A stretch of DNA of 64,000 bases, taken from Panulirus ornatus. Taxonomy: Eukaryota; Arthropoda; Malacostraca; Decapoda; Palinuridae. The stretch covers positions 26,144,320 to 26,208,319 of the forward strand of contig NC_092248.1 in assembly GCF_036320965.1 (NCBI RefSeq), written 5' to 3'. The notes beneath the pieces were generated by a model that worked only from the letters and a program-made list of their open reading frames with translations, did no database searches and was not told the DNA's origin. Each line of letters begins with the position of its first letter. Position 1 is the stretch's first letter. Positions 27,791-40,402 of the stretch are shown one piece after another. Both the position numbers and the translations under genes were made by a program.

Positions 27791-28230
27791 GAGCGTGGTT
27801 GAGAGAGCAGAAGAGGGTGTTTTGAAGTGGTTTGGGCACATGGAGAGAATGAGTGAGGAAAGATTGACCAAGAGGATATATGTGTCGGAGGTGGAGGGAA
27901 CGAGGAGAAGGGGGAGACCAAATTGGAGGTGGAAAGATGGAGTGAAGGAGATTTTGTGTGATCAGGGCCTGAACATGCAGGAGGGTGAAAGGAGGGCAAG
28001 GAATAGAGTGAATTGGAGCGATGTGGTATACCGGGGTTGACGTGCTGTCAGTGGATTGAATCAGGGCATGTGAAGCGTCTGGGGTAAACCATGGAAAGCT
28101 GTGTAGGTATGTATATTTGCGTGTGTGGACGTATGTATATACATGTGTATGGGGGGGTTGGGCCATTTCTTTCGTCTGTTTCCTTGCGCTACCTCGCAAA
28201 CGCGGGAGACAGCGACAAAGTATAATAAAA
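27791..28230 (+). mobile_element. RTE-like LINE family 1, copy H (short 3' UTR type)
   Basis: Open frame 27,795-28,040 gives VERAEEGVLKWFGHMERMSEERLTKRIYVSEVEGT, GRPNWRWKDGVKEIL and ends VVYRG before TGA. The 3' UTR shows the short-type junction (CCATGGAAAG followed by CTGTGTAGG) at about 28,090-28,110 and ends with the hairpin and an A-rich tail. No counterpart exists at this point of duplication unit 2, so it was inserted here or lost there. Confidence 0.85.
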
Positions 28231-28270
28231 AAAAAAAATAATAATATATATATATATATATATATATATT

Positions 28271-28335
28271 GGAAAGGATCACAATTTTGCGCGTGATCAA
28301 GATATTTCTATGAGTAATAGGAAAATAGTAAAATA
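28271..28335 (-). mobile_element. PLE 3'-terminal remnant
   Basis: GATCACAATTTTGCGCGTGATC at 28,277-28,298 is an inverted-repeat hairpin (GATCAC/GTGATC arms), followed by TATTTCTATGAGT. On the minus strand this is the end of a PLE: the plus-strand PLE at 46,140-46,190 has CATAGGAATATACATGATCAC and GTGATC in the same order. Only about 50 bp survive, between a short (TA)n tract and copy I. Confidence 0.65.
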
Positions 28336-29190
28336 GTAAAAGGAATAGTGGTTCCAACGATGTTGTATGGTTGCAAGGCATAGGCTATGGATAGAGTTGT
28401 GCGCAGGAGGGTGGATGTGCTGGAAATGAGATGTTTGAGGAAAATATGTGGTGTGAGGTGGTTTGATCGAGTAAGTAATGATAGGGTAAGAGAGATGTGT
28501 GGTAATAAAAAGAGTGTGGTTGGGAGAGCAGAAGAGGGTGTTTTGAAATGGTTTGGTCACACGGAGAGAATGAGTGAGGAAAGATTGACCAAGAGGATAT
28601 ATGTGTCGGAGGTGGAGGGAACGAGGAGAAGTGGGAGACCAAATTGGAGGTGGAAAGATGGAGTGAAAAAGATTTTGTGTGATCGGGGCCTGAACATGCA
28701 GGAGGGTGAAAGGAGGGCAAGGAATAGAGTGAATTGGATCGATATGGTATACCGGGGTTGACGTGCTGTCAGTGGATTGAATCAGGGCATGTGAAGCGTC
28801 TGGGGTAAACCATGGAAAGTTGTGTGGGGCCTGGATGTGGAAAGGGAGCTGTGGTTTCAGGCATTATTACGTGGCAGCTAGAGACTGAGTGTGAACGAAT
28901 GGGGCCTTTGTTATCTTTTCCTAGTGCTACCTCGCACACATGAGGGGGGAGGGGGAAGGTATTCCATGTGTGGCGAGGTGGCGATGGGAGTGAATGGGGG
29001 CAGTGTGAAATGTGTGCATGGGTATATATGTATGTGTCTGTGTATGTATATATATGTGTACATTGAGATGTATAGGTATGTATATTTGCGTGTGTGGACG
29101 TGTGTGTGTATACATTGTGTATGGGGGTGGGTTGGGCCATTTCTTTCGTCTGTTTACTTGCGCTACCTCGCAAACGCGGGAGACAGCGAC
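28336..29190 (+). mobile_element. RTE-like LINE family 1, copy I (duplication unit 1)
   Basis: Starts at GIVVPTMLYGCKA; a stop precedes the 124-codon open frame 28,387-28,761 (DRVVRRRVDVLEMRCLRKICGVRWFDRVSNDR, VLKWFGHTERM, GRPNWRWKDGVKKIL, stop after VYRG). Long-type 3' UTR; the hairpin ends at about 29,190 followed by an A run. The matching copy in unit 2 is I' with a near-identical frame at 40,594-40,968. Confidence 0.87.
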
Positions 29191-29223
<33 letters not shown>

Positions 29224-29235
29224 TATATATATATT

Positions 29236-29268
<33 letters not shown>

Positions 29269-29269
29269 T
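29191..29269. repeat. A run and (TA)n tract
   Basis: LINE tail: about 17 A followed by TA repeats interrupted by several TATTATATA steps. In unit 2 the equivalent tract is a pure (TA)n (41,401-41,482). Confidence 0.95.
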
Positions 29270-29512
29270 ATCCTGGGGATAGGGGAGAAAGAATACTTCC
29301 CACGTATTCCTCCGTGTCGTAGAAGGCAACTAAAAGGGGAGGGAGCGGGGGGCTGGAATCCTTCCCTCTCTTTTTTTTTATTTTCCAAAAGAAGAAACAG
29401 AGAAGGGGGCCAGGTGAGGATATTCCCTCAAAGGCCCAGTCCTCTGTTCTTAGCGCTACCTCGCTAATGCGGGAAATGGCAAATAGTTTGAAAGAAAAGA
29501 AAGAATATATAA
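29262..29512 (+). mobile_element. short LINE-derived element, copy 2
   Basis: Begins TATCCTGGGGATAGGGGAGA, the very 5' end of the family-1 5' UTR, runs to CCTCAAAGGCCCAGTCCTC, then GCGCTACCTCGCTAATGCGG (3'-hairpin homology), GGAAATGGCAAATAG and a GAAA-type tail. About 230 bp between two TA-rich tracts. Confidence 0.72.
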
Positions 29513-29527
29513 TACATATATATCATT

Positions 29528-30500
29528 ATATCATTAAATTTTAGGGAGAATAAAAAGATGTCTGGAAGGAGGTAAATAAGTGCGTAAGACAAGGGAGCAA
29601 ATGGGAAACTTCAGTGAAGGGCGCAAATGGGGAGGTGATAACAAGTAGTGGTGATGGAAGGAGATGGAGTGAGTATTTTGAAGGTTTGTTGAATGTGTGT
29701 GATGATAGAGTGGCAGATATAGGGTGTTTTGGTCGATGGTGATGTGCAAAGTGAGAGGGTTAAGGGAAAATGATTTGGTAAACAGAGAAGAGGTAGTGAA
29801 AGCTTTGCGGAAGATGAAAGCCGGCAAGGCAGCAGGTTTGGATGGTATTGCAGTGGAATTATTAAAAAAGGGGTGACTGTATTGTTGACTGGTTGGTAAG
29901 GTTATCTAATGTATGTATGACTCATGGTGAGGTGCCTGAGGATTGGCGGAATGCGTGCATAGTGCCATTGTACAAAGGCAAAGGGGATAAGAGTGAGTGC
30001 TCAAATTACAGAGGTATAAGTTTGTTGAGTATTCCTGGTAAATTATATGGGAGGGTATTGATTGAGAGGGTGAAGGCATGTACAGAGCATCAGATTGGGG
30101 AAGAGCAGTGTGGTTTCAGAAGTGGTAGAGGATGTGTGGATCAGGTGTTTGCTTTGAAGAATGTATGTGAGAAATACTTAGAAAAGCAAATGGATTTGTA
30201 TGTAGCATTTATGGATCTGGAGAAGATATATGATAGAGTTGATAGAGATGCTCTGTGGAAGGTATTAAGAATATATGGTGTGGAGGCAAGTTGTTAGAAG
30301 CAGTGAAAAGTTTTTATCGAGGATGTAAGGATGTGTACGTGTAGGAAGAGAGGAAAGTGATTGGTTCTCAGTGAATGTAGGTTTGCGGCAGGGTGTGTGA
30401 TGTCTCCATGGTTGTTTAATTTGTTTACGGATGGGGTTGTTAGGGAGGTAAATGCAAGAGTTTTGGAAAGAGGGGCAAGTATGAAGTCTGTTGGGGATGA
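29528..30500 (+). mobile_element. RTE-like LINE family 1, copy J (left part of a J/D' recombinant)
   Basis: Begins in the linker (LNFRENKKM block) and covers the RT up to about 30,497. One 134-codon open piece (29,893-30,297) has VPEDWRNACIVPLYKGKGDKSECSNYRGISLL, the CGFRSGRGCVDQVFAL block and FMDLEKIYDRVDRDALW. Single-base indels (for example near 29,735, 29,870, 30,290 and 30,330) break what is one continuous frame in copy J'. At about 30,497-30,506 (GATGAGAGA) it switches to copy D-type sequence. Confidence 0.85.
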
Positions 30501-31610
30501 GAGACCTTGGGTAGTGAGTTAGATGTTGTTCACTGATGATACAGCGCTGGTGGCTGATTCGGGTGAGAAATTGCAGAAGCTGGTGACTGAGTTTGGTAAA
30601 GTGTGTGAAAGAAGAAAGATGAGAGTAAATGTGAATAAGAGCAAGGTTATTAGGTACAGTAGAGTTGAGGGACAAGTAAATTGGGAGGTAAGTTTGAATG
30701 AAGAAAAACTGGAGAAATTGAAGTGTTTTAGATATCTGGGAATGGATTTGGCAGCGGATGGAATCATACAAGCGGAAGTGAGTCACATGGTGGGGAGGGG
30801 GCGAAAGTTCTAGGAGCGTTGAAGAATGTGTGGAAGGTGAGAACGTTATCTCGGAGAGCAAAAATGGGTATGTTTGAAGGAATAGTGGTTCCAACAATGT
30901 TATATGGTTGTGAGGCATGAGCTATTGATATGGATGTGCGGAGGAGGGAGGATGTGTTGGAAATGAGATGTTTGAGGACAATATGTGGTGTGAGGTGGTT
31001 TCATCGAGTAAGCAATGAAAGGGTAAGAGAGATATGTGGTGATGAAAAGAGTGTGGTTGAGAGAGCAGAAGAGGGTATACTGAAATGGTTTGGACACATG
31101 GAGAAAATGAGTGAGGAAAGATTGACCAAGAGGATATATGTGTCCGAGGTGAAGGGAACGAGGAGCAGTGGAAGACCAAATTAGAGGTGGAAAGATGGAG
31201 TTAAAAATTTTAGATTTTGAAACATCGGGGCCTGAACATACAGGAGGGTGAAAGGCGTGCGAGAAATAGAGTGAATTGAAACGATGTGGTATACCGGGGT
31301 TGACGTGCTGTCAATGGATTGAACCAGGGCATGTGAAGCGTCTGGGGTAAATCATGGAAAGTTTTGTGGGGCCTGGATGTGGAAAGGGAGCTGTAGTTTC
31401 GGTGCATTACACATGACAGCTAGAGACTGAGTGTGAACGAATGTGGCCTTCGTCGTCTTTTCCTACTGCTATCTCGCGCACACGTCGAGGAAGGGGGGGG
31501 GATGTCTTTTCATGTGGTGGAGGCGAGAATGGATGAAGGAGCATATATGAATATATACATGTGTACATATGTGTATGTCAGTGTATGATTTATTATTACT
31601 ATCTTATTAT
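30501..31610 (+). mobile_element. RTE-like LINE family 1, copy D' (duplication unit 2)
   Basis: Nearly identical to 19,944-21,040. It shares the same private features: CCTTGGGTAGTGAGTTAGATG with its stop, LFTDDTALVADSGEKLQ, VRRREDVLEM, RWFHRVSNERVREI, the stop after GRPN, and the truncated 3' UTR. It ends tail to tail with copy K at about 31,610, as D does with E. Confidence 0.88.
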
Positions 31611-33317
31611 AATACTTTGTCGGTGTCTCCCTCGTTACCGAGGTAGCGCAAGGAAACAGACGAAAGAATGGCCTAACCCACCTACAAAAACATGTATATA
31701 CATACACGCCCACATATAAACCTATACATTTAAACATATACATACATATATCCTCATGTACACATTCATACTTCCTGCCTTCATGCATTCTCGTCGCCAC
31801 CCCGCCACACATGAAATGGCACCCCTTCCCCTCCCCCGACGTGCGCGCATGGTAAAGACAACAAAGGCCACATTCGTTCACACTCAGTCTCTAGCTGTCA
31901 TGTATAATGCACCGAAACCACAGCTCCCTTTCCACATCCAGGCCCCACAGAACTTTCCATGGTTTACCCCAGACGCTTCACAAGCCCTGATTCAATCCAT
32001 TGACTGCACGTCGACCCCGATATACCACATCGTTCAAATTCATTCTATTCCTTGCACGCCTTTCACCCTCCTGCATGTTCAAGCTCCGACAACTCAAAAT
32101 CTTTTTCACTCCATCCTTCCACCTCCAATTTGGTCTCCCACTTCTCCTCGTTCCCTCCACTTCTGACATATATCTTCTTTGTGAATCTTTCCTCACTCAT
32201 TCTCACCATGTGACCAAACCATTTCAATACACTCTCTTCTACTCTCTTAACCACACGCTTTTTATTACCACACATCTCTTTTATCCTATTATTACTTACT
32301 CGATCAAACCACCTCACACCACATATTGTCCTTAAACATCTCATTTCCAACATATCCCTCCTCCTCCGCACATCCCTATCAATAGCTCATGCCTCGAAAC
32401 CATATAACATTGTTGGAACAACTATTCCTTCAAACATACCCATTATTGATCTCATAGATAATGTTCTTGCCTTCCACACATTCTTCAACACTCCCAGAAT
32501 TTTCGCCCCCTCCCCTACCCATTGACTCACTTCCTCTTCCATGGTTCCATCCGCTGCTAAATCCACTCCCAGATATCTAAAACATTTCACTTCCTCCAGT
32601 TTTTCTCCATTCAAACTTACCTCCCAGGTTACTTGTCCCTCATCCCTAAATAGAGTAATAGCATTGCTCTTACTCACATTCACTCTCAGCTTTCTTCTTT
32701 CACACACTTTGCCAAGCTCAATCACCAGCTTCTGCAGTTTCTCACCCGAATCAGCCATCAGTGCTATATCATCAGTGAACAACATCTGACTCACTTCCCA
32801 AGCCCCCTCATCCACAACAGATTGCATAGTTGCCCCTCTCTCCAAAACTCTTGCATTCACCTCCCTAACAACCATATCCATAAACAAATTAAACAGCCAT
32901 GGAAACATCATGCATCACTGCCGCAAACCGACATTCACTGGGACCCAATCACTTTCCTCTCTTCCTACTCATGCACATGCCTTACATCCTCGATAATAAC
33001 TTTTCACTGCTTCTAACAACTTGCCTCCCACACCATATATTCTTAATACCTTCCACAGAGCATCTCTATCAACTCTATCATATGCCTTCTCCAGATCCGT
33101 AAATGTACATACATATCCATTTGTTTTTTAAGTATTTCTAACATACATTCTTTAAAGAAAACGCCTGGTCCACACATCCTCTACCACTTCTGATACCACA
33201 CTGCTCTTCCCCAATCTGATGCTCTGTACATGACTTCACCCTCTCAATCAATACCCTCCCATATAATTTCCTAGGAATACTCAACAAACTTATATCTCTA
33301 CAGTTTTAACACTCACC

Positions 33318-33320
<3 letters not shown>
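31611..33320 (-). mobile_element. RTE-like LINE family 1, copy K
   Basis: Minus strand: 5' truncated inside the RT (about 33,320), RT piece 32,911-32,387 with FNLFMDMVVREVNARVL, LFTDDIALMADSGEKLQ and NGEKLEEVKCFRYLGVDLAADGT, then the C-terminal domain 32,371-31,978 and 3' UTR with hairpin at about 31,620-31,650. FADD reads FTDD and several codons differ from M, so K and M are distinct source copies. The left half is the counterpart of the left half of copy E. Confidence 0.86.

Positions 33321-33387
<67 letters not shown>
33321..33387. repeat. (TA)n microsatellite
   Basis: About 30 TA units between the truncated 5' end of K and the tail of L. Confidence 0.97.
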
Positions 33388-33391
<4 letters not shown>

Positions 33392-33926
33392 TATCTATTT
33401 TGCTTTGTCGCTGATTCCCGCGTTAGCGAGGTAGCGCAAGGAAACAGACGAAAGAATGGCTCAACCCACCCACATACACATGTATATACATACACGTCCA
33501 CACATGCAAATATACATACCTATATATCTCAATGTATACATATATATATACCCACACAGATATATACATATATACCCATGTACATAATTCATACTGTCTG
33601 CCTTTATTCATTCCCATCGCCACCCCGCTACACATGGAATAACAACACCCTACCCCCTCATGTGTGCGGGGTAGCGATAGGAAAAATCAACAAAGGCCCC
33701 ATTCCTTCACACTCAGTCTCTAGCTGTCATGTAATAATGCACTGAAACCACAGCTCCCTTTCCACATCCAGGCCCCAGAGAACTTTCCATGGTTTACCCC
33801 AAACGCTTCACATGCCCTGGTTCAATCCACTGACAGTGCGTCGACCCCGGTATACCACATCGTTCCAATTCACTCTATTCCTTGCACGCCTTTCACCCTC
33901 CTGCATGTTCAGGCCCCATCACTTAA
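33388..33926 (-). mobile_element. RTE-like LINE family 1, copy L, 3' UTR only
   Basis: Minus strand: the last ~100 bp of the C-terminal region (through the GERRARNRVNWNDVVYRG-equivalent) plus the whole long-type 3' UTR and hairpin at about 33,400-33,440. It is 5'-truncated at an A run and TA tract at 33,926. Confidence 0.85.
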
Positions 33927-33928
33927 AA

Positions 33929-34008
<80 letters not shown>
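33927..34008. repeat. A run plus (TA)n microsatellite
   Basis: A13 followed by about 34 TA units, between the truncated 5' end of L and the truncated 3' UTR of M. Confidence 0.97.
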
Positions 34009-34011
<3 letters not shown>

Positions 34012-37000
34012 AAATATACATACCTACACAGCTTTCCATGGTTTACCCCAGACGCTTCACATGCCCTGGTTCAATCCATTGACAGCACGTCGACCCCGGT
34101 ATACTACATCGTTCCAATTCACTCTATTCCTTGCACGCCTTTCACCCTCCTGCATGTTCAGGCCCCGATTACTCCAAATCTTTTTCACTCCATCTTTCCA
34201 CCTCCAATTTGGTCTCCCACTTCTCCTCGTTCCCTCCACCTATGACACATATATCCTCTTGGTCAATCTTTCCTCACTCATTTTCTCCATGTGACCAAAC
34301 CATTTCAAAACACCTTCTGCTCTCTTAACCACACTCATTTTATTACCAAACACCTCTCTTACCCTATTATTACTTACTCGATCAAACCACCTCATACCAC
34401 ATATTGTCCTCAAACATCTCATTTCCAGCACATCCACCCTCCTCCGCACAACTCTATCCATAGCCCACGCCTCGCAACCATATAACATTGTTGGAACCAC
34501 TATTCCTTCAAACAAACCCATTTTTGCTTTCCGAGATAACGCCTTTGACTTCCACACATTCTTCAACGCTCCCAGAATTTTCGCTCCCTTCCCCACCCTA
34601 CGATTCACTTCCGCTTCCACTGTTGCATCCGCTGACAAATCCACTCCCAGATATCTAAAACACTTTACTTCTTCCAGTTTTTCTCCATTCAATCTGAACT
34701 CCCAATTGACTTGAGCCTCAACCCTACTGTACCTAATAACCTTCCTCTTATTCACATTTACTTTCAACCTTCTTCTTTCACACACTTTACCAAAGTCAGT
34801 CACCAGCTTCTGCAGTTTCTCACATGAATCAGCCACCAGCGCTGCATCATCAGCGAACAACAACTTACTCATTTCCAAAGCTCTCTCATCCACAACTGAC
34901 TGCATACTTGCCCCTTTCCAAAACTCTTGCATTCACCTCCTAACAACCCCATCCATAAACAAATTAAACAACCATGGAGACATCACACACCCCTGCCGCA
35001 AACCTACATTTACTGAGAACCAATCACTTTTCTCTCTTCCTACACGTACACAAGGCTTACATCCTCGATAGAAACTTTTCACTGCTTCTAACAACTTGCC
35101 TCCCACACCATATATTATTAATACCTTCCACAAAGCATCTCTATCAACTCTATCATATGCCTTCTCCAGATCCATAAATGCTATATACAAATCCATTTGC
35201 TTTTCTAAGTATTTCTCACATACATTCTTCAAAGCAAACACCTGATCCACACATCGTCTACCACTTCTGAAACCACACTGCTCTTCCCCAATCTGATGCT
35301 CTGTACATGCCTTCACCCTCTCAATCAATACCCTCCCATATAATTTACCAGCAATACTCAACAAACTTATACCTCTGTGATAATTTGAGCACTCACCTTT
35401 GTCCCCGTTGTACAATGGCACAATGCAAGCATTTCACCAATCCTCAGGCACCTCACAATGAATCATACATACATTAAATAACCTTACCAACCAGTCAACA
35501 ATACACTCACCACCTTCTTTTAATAAATTCCACTGCTATACCATCCAAACTCGCTGCCTTACCAGCTTTCATCTTCCGGAAAGCTTTTACTACCTCTTCT
35601 TTGTTTGCCAAATAATTTTCCCTTACCCTTTAACTTTGCACACCATCTCGACCAAAACACTCTACATCTGCCACTCTATCATCAACCATATTCAACAAAC
35701 CTTCAAAATACTCACTCCATCTCCTCACATCACCACTACTTGTTATCACCTCCCCATTAGCCCCCTTCACTGAAGTTCCCATTTGTTCCCTTGTCTTACG
35801 CACTTTATTTACCTCCTTCCAAAACATCTTTTTATTCTCCCTAAAATTTAATGATACTCTCTCACCCCAACTATCACTTGCCCTCTTTTTCAACTCTTGC
35901 ACCTTTCTCTTGACCTCCTGCATCTTTCTTTTATACATCTCCCACTCATTTGCATTATTTCCCTGCAAAAATCGTCCAAATGCCTCTCTCTTCTCTTTCA
36001 CTAATAATCTTAATTCTTCATGCTACCACTCATTACCCTTTCTAATCTGCCCACCTCCCACGCTTCTCATGCCAAAAGAATCTTTTGCGCAAGCCATCAC
36101 TGCTTCCCTAGATTACATCCCATCCCTTTCTCATTCCTCTTACCTCATTCTTACCTTTTTCCATTCTGTGCTCAGTCTCTCCTGGTACTTCCTCACACGT
36201 CTCCTTCCCAAGCTCACTTACTCTCACCACTCTCTTCACCCCAATATTCTCCCTTCTTTTCTGAAAACCCGTACAAATCTTCACCTTCGCCTCCACAAGA
36301 TAATGATCAGACATCCCTCCAGTTGCACCTCTCAGCACATTGACATCCAAAAGTCTATCTTTCGCGCGCCTATCAATTAACACATAATCCAATAACGCTC
36401 TCTGGCCATCTCTCCTGCTTACATACGTATATTTATGTATACCTCTATTTTTAAACCAGGCATTCCCAATCACCAGTCCTTTTCAGCACAGAAATCTACA
36501 AGCTCTTCACCATTTCCATTTGCAACACTGAACACCCCATGTATACCAATTATTCCCTCAACTGCCACATTACTCACCTTTGCATTCAAATCACCCATCA
36601 CTATACCCCGGACGCGTGCATCAAAACCACTAACACACTCATTCAGCTGCTCCCAAAACACTTATCTCTCATGATCTTTCTTCTCATGCCCAGGTGAATA
36701 TGCACCAATAATCACCCATCTCTCTCCATCTACTTTCAGTTTTACCCATATCAATCTAGAGTTTACTTTCTTACACTCTATCACATACTCCCACAACTCA
36801 TGTTTCAGGAGTAGTGCCACTCCTTCCCTTGCTCTTGTCCTCTCACCAACCCCTGACTTTACTCCCAAGACATTCCCAAAGCACTCTTTTCCTTTACCCT
36901 TGAGCTTCGTTTCACTTAGAGCCAAAATATCCAGGTTCCTTTCCTCACACATACTGCCTATCTCTCCTTTTTTCTCATCTTGGTTACATCCACACACATT

Positions 37001-37198
37001 TAGACACCCCAATCTGAGCCTTCGAGGAGGATGAGCACTCCCCGCGTGACTCCTTCTGTTTCCCCTTTTAGAAAGTTAAAATGCAAAGAGGGAAGGGTTT
37101 CTAGCCCCCGGCTCCCGTCCTCTTTAGTCGCCTTCTACGACACGTGACGAATGCCTGGGAAGTATTCTTTCTCCCCTATCCCCAGGGATAATCCCCAG
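34009..37198 (-). mobile_element. RTE-like LINE family 1, copy M, full 5' end
   Basis: Minus strand: 5' UTR from about 37,195, endonuclease (LSETKLKGKGKEC at 37,012-36,662; GDLNAKVSN at 36,661-36,470; DYVLIDRRAKDRLLDVNVLRGAT and SDHYLVEAKVK at 36,473-36,108), linker 36,001-35,630, RT 35,421-34,933 with FMDLEKAYDRVDRDALW and LRQGCVMSPWLFNLFMDG, then a 230-codon frame (34,932-34,240) with LFADDAALVADS and the C-terminal domain. Frameshifts near 36,480, 36,170, 35,630, 35,430 and 34,940. The 3' UTR is the short type and is cut at 34,009 by TA repeats. The right part from 34,690 is the counterpart of the right part of copy E. Confidence 0.88.
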
Positions 37199-38285
37199 GA
37201 TATATATATATATATATATTTTATATTTTATTTATTATACTTTGTCGCTGTCTCCCGCGTTTGCGAGGTAGCGCAAGGAAACAGACGAAAGAATGGCCCA
37301 ACCCACCCACATACACATGTATATACATACATGTCCACACACGCACAATATACATACCTATACATCTCAATGTACACATATATATACACACACAGACATA
37401 TACATATATACACATGTACATAATTCATACTGTCTGCCTTTATTAGTTCCCATCGCCACCTCGCCACACATGGAATAACAACACCCTCCCCCCTCATGTG
37501 TGCGAGGTAGCGCTAGGAAAAACACCAAAGGCCCCATTCGTTCACACTCAGTCTCTAGCTGTCATGTAATAATGTACCGAAACCAATGCTCCCTTTCCAC
37601 ATCCAGGCACCACACACTTTGCATGGTTTACCCCAGACGCTTCACATGCCCTGGTTCAATCCACTGACAGCACATCGACCCCGGTACACCACATCGTTCC
37701 AATTCTCTCTATTCCTTGCACGGCTTTCACCCTCCTGCATGTTCAGGCCCCGATCACTCAAAATCTTTTTCACTCCATCTTTCCACCTCCAATTTGGTCT
37801 CCCACTTCTCTTCGTTCCCTCCACCTCTGACACATATATCCTCTTGGTCAATCTTTCCTCACTCCTTCTCTCCATGTGACCAAACCATTTCAAAACACCC
37901 TCTTCTGCTCTCTCAACCACATTCTTTTTATTTCCACACATCTCTCTCACCCTTACATTACTTACTCGATCAAACAACCTCACACCACATACTGTCCTCA
38001 AACATCTCATTTCCAGCACATCCACCCTCCTGCGCACAAATCTATCCATAGCCCACGCCTCGCAACCATACAACATTGTTGGAACCACTATTCCTTCAAA
38101 CATACCCATTTTTGCTTTCCAAGATAATGTTCTCAACTTCCAAACATTCTTCAAGGCTCCCAGAATTTTCGCCCCCTCCCCCACCCTATGATTCACTTCC
38201 GCTTCCATGGTTCCATCTGCTGCCAGATTCATTCCCAGATATCTAAAACACTTCGCTTCCTCCAGCTTTTCTCCATTCAAACTTG
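37199..38285 (-). mobile_element. RTE-like LINE family 1, copy F' (duplication unit 2)
   Basis: Counterpart of copy F. A 212-codon minus frame (38,280-37,642) differs from F at a few residues (for example DRFVRRR for DRVVRRR, VRLFDRV for VRWFDRV, HMERRSEER for HMERMSEER). A short TA tract precedes it at 37,199-37,220. Joined head to head to G' at 38,282/38,283, exactly as F to G. Confidence 0.87.
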
Positions 38286-40135
38286 GTAAGGTTATTCAAA
38301 GAGTGTATGACTCATGGTGAGGTGCCGGAAGATTGGCAGAATGCTTGCATAGTGCCATTGTACAAAGTCAAAGGGGATAAGAGTGAGTGCTCAAATTACA
38401 GAGGTATAAGCTTGTTGAGTATTCCTGGGAAATTGTATGGGAGGGTATTGATTGAGAGAGTGAAGGCATGTACAGAACATCAGATTGGGAAAGAGCAGTG
38501 TGGTTTCAGAAATGGTAGAGGATGTGTGGATTAGGTGTTTGCTTTGAAGAAGTTATGTGAGAAATACTTAGAAAAGCAAATGGATTTGTATGTAGCATTT
38601 ATGGATCTGGAGAAGGCATATGACATAGTTGATAGAAATGCTCCGTGGAAGGTATTAAGAATATATGATGTGAGGGTAAGTTGTTAGAAGCAGTGAAAAG
38701 TTTCTATCGAGGATGTAAAACATGTGAACGTGTAGGAAGAGAAGAAAGTGACTGGTTCTTAGTGAATGTTGGTTTGCGGCAGGGGTGTGTGATGTCTCCA
38801 TGGTTGTTTAATTTGTTTACGGATGGGGTTGTTAGGGAGGTGAATGCAAGAATTTTGGAAAGAGGGGCAAGTACGCAGTCTATTGTAGATGAGAGAGCTT
38901 GGGAAGTGTCAGTTGTTGTTCGCTGATGATACAGCACTGGTGGGTGAATCGTGTGAGAAACTGCAAAAGCTGGTGACTGAGTTTGGTAAAGTGTGTGAAA
39001 GAAGAAAGCTGAGAGTAAATGTGAATAAGAGCAAGGTTATTAGGAACAGTAGGGTTGAAGGACAAGTCAATCGGGAGGTAAGTTTGAAAGGAGAAAAACT
39101 GGAGGAATTGAAGAGTTTTAGATATCTGGGAGTGGATTTGGCAGCGGATCGAACCATGGAAGCGGAAGTGAATCATAGGGTGGGGTAGGGCACGAAAGTT
39201 CTGGGAGCCTTGAAGAATGTGTGGAAGTCGAGAACATTATCTCGGAAAGCAAAAATGGGTATGTTTGAAGGAATAGTGTTTCCAACAATGTTATATGGTT
39301 GCGAGGCGTGGGCTATAGATAGAGTTGTGTGGAGGAGTGTGGATGTCCTGGAAATGAGATGTTTGAGGACAATATGTGGTGTGAGGGAGTTTGATGGAGT
39401 AAGTAACAACAGGGTAAGAGAGATGTGTGGTAATAAAAAGAGTGTGGTTGAGAAAGCAGAAGAGGGTGTTTTGAAATGGTTTGATCACATGGAGAGAATG
39501 AGTGAGGAAAGGTTGACCAAGAGGATATATGTGTCAGAGGTGAAGGGAACGAGAAGTGGGAGACCAAATTGGAGGTGGAAAGATGGAGTGAAAAAGATTT
39601 TGAGTGATCGGGCCCTGAACATGCAGGAGGGTGAAAGGCGTGCAAGGAATAGAGTGAATTGGAACGATGTGGTATACCGGGGTCGACGTGCTGTCAATGG
39701 ATTTAACCAGGGCCTGTGAAGCGTCTGGGGTAAACCAAGGAAAGTTTTGTGGAGCCTGGATGTGGAAAGGGAGCAGTGGTTTCAGTGCATTATACATGAC
39801 AGCGAGAGACTAAGTGTGAACGAATGTGGCTTTTGTTGCCTTTTCCTAGTGCTACCTCACGCACATGCGGGGGGAGGTTGTTATTTCATGTGTGGAGGGG
39901 TGCCGATGGGAATGAATAAAGCAGATAGTATGAATTAGGTACATGTGTATATAAGTATATGTCTGTGTGTGTATATATATGTATACATTGAGATGTATAG
40001 GTAATAGGTATGTATATATTTGCGACTGTGGACGTGTATGTATATACATGTGTATGTGGGAGAGTTGGGCCATTCTTTCGTCTGTTTCCTTGCGCTACCT
40101 CGCTAACGCGGGATACAACGACAAAGCAAAATGAA

Positions 40136-40138
<3 letters not shown>
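38283..40138 (+). mobile_element. RTE-like LINE family 1, copy G' (duplication unit 2)
   Basis: Counterpart of copy G with the same frameshifts near 38,675 and 38,920 and the same stop after VNHRVG. It has an extra stop at 38,532 (CVD, then TAG) and lacks the small deletion of G in the GVSNNR block, so its C-terminal frame 39,210-39,719 is longer (169 codons, ending AVNGFNQGL). Hairpin at about 40,085-40,120. Confidence 0.87.

Positions 40139-40177
<39 letters not shown>
40139..40177. repeat. (TA)n microsatellite
   Basis: Tail of G'; shorter than the equivalent tract at 27,532. Confidence 0.95.
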
Positions 40178-40180
<3 letters not shown>

Positions 40181-40402
40181 GAATACTTCCTACGTATTCC
40201 CTGCTTGTCGTAGAAAGCGACTAAAAGGAGCGGGAGCGGGTGGCTGGATATCCTCCCCTCTCGTTTTTTTTTAATTTTCCAAAAGAGGGAACAGAGAAGG
40301 GGGCCAGGTGAGGATATTCCCTCAAAGGCCCAGTCATCTGTTCCTAACGCTACCTTGCTAATGCGGGAAATGGCGAATAGTATGAAAGAAAGAAAGAAAG
40401 AA

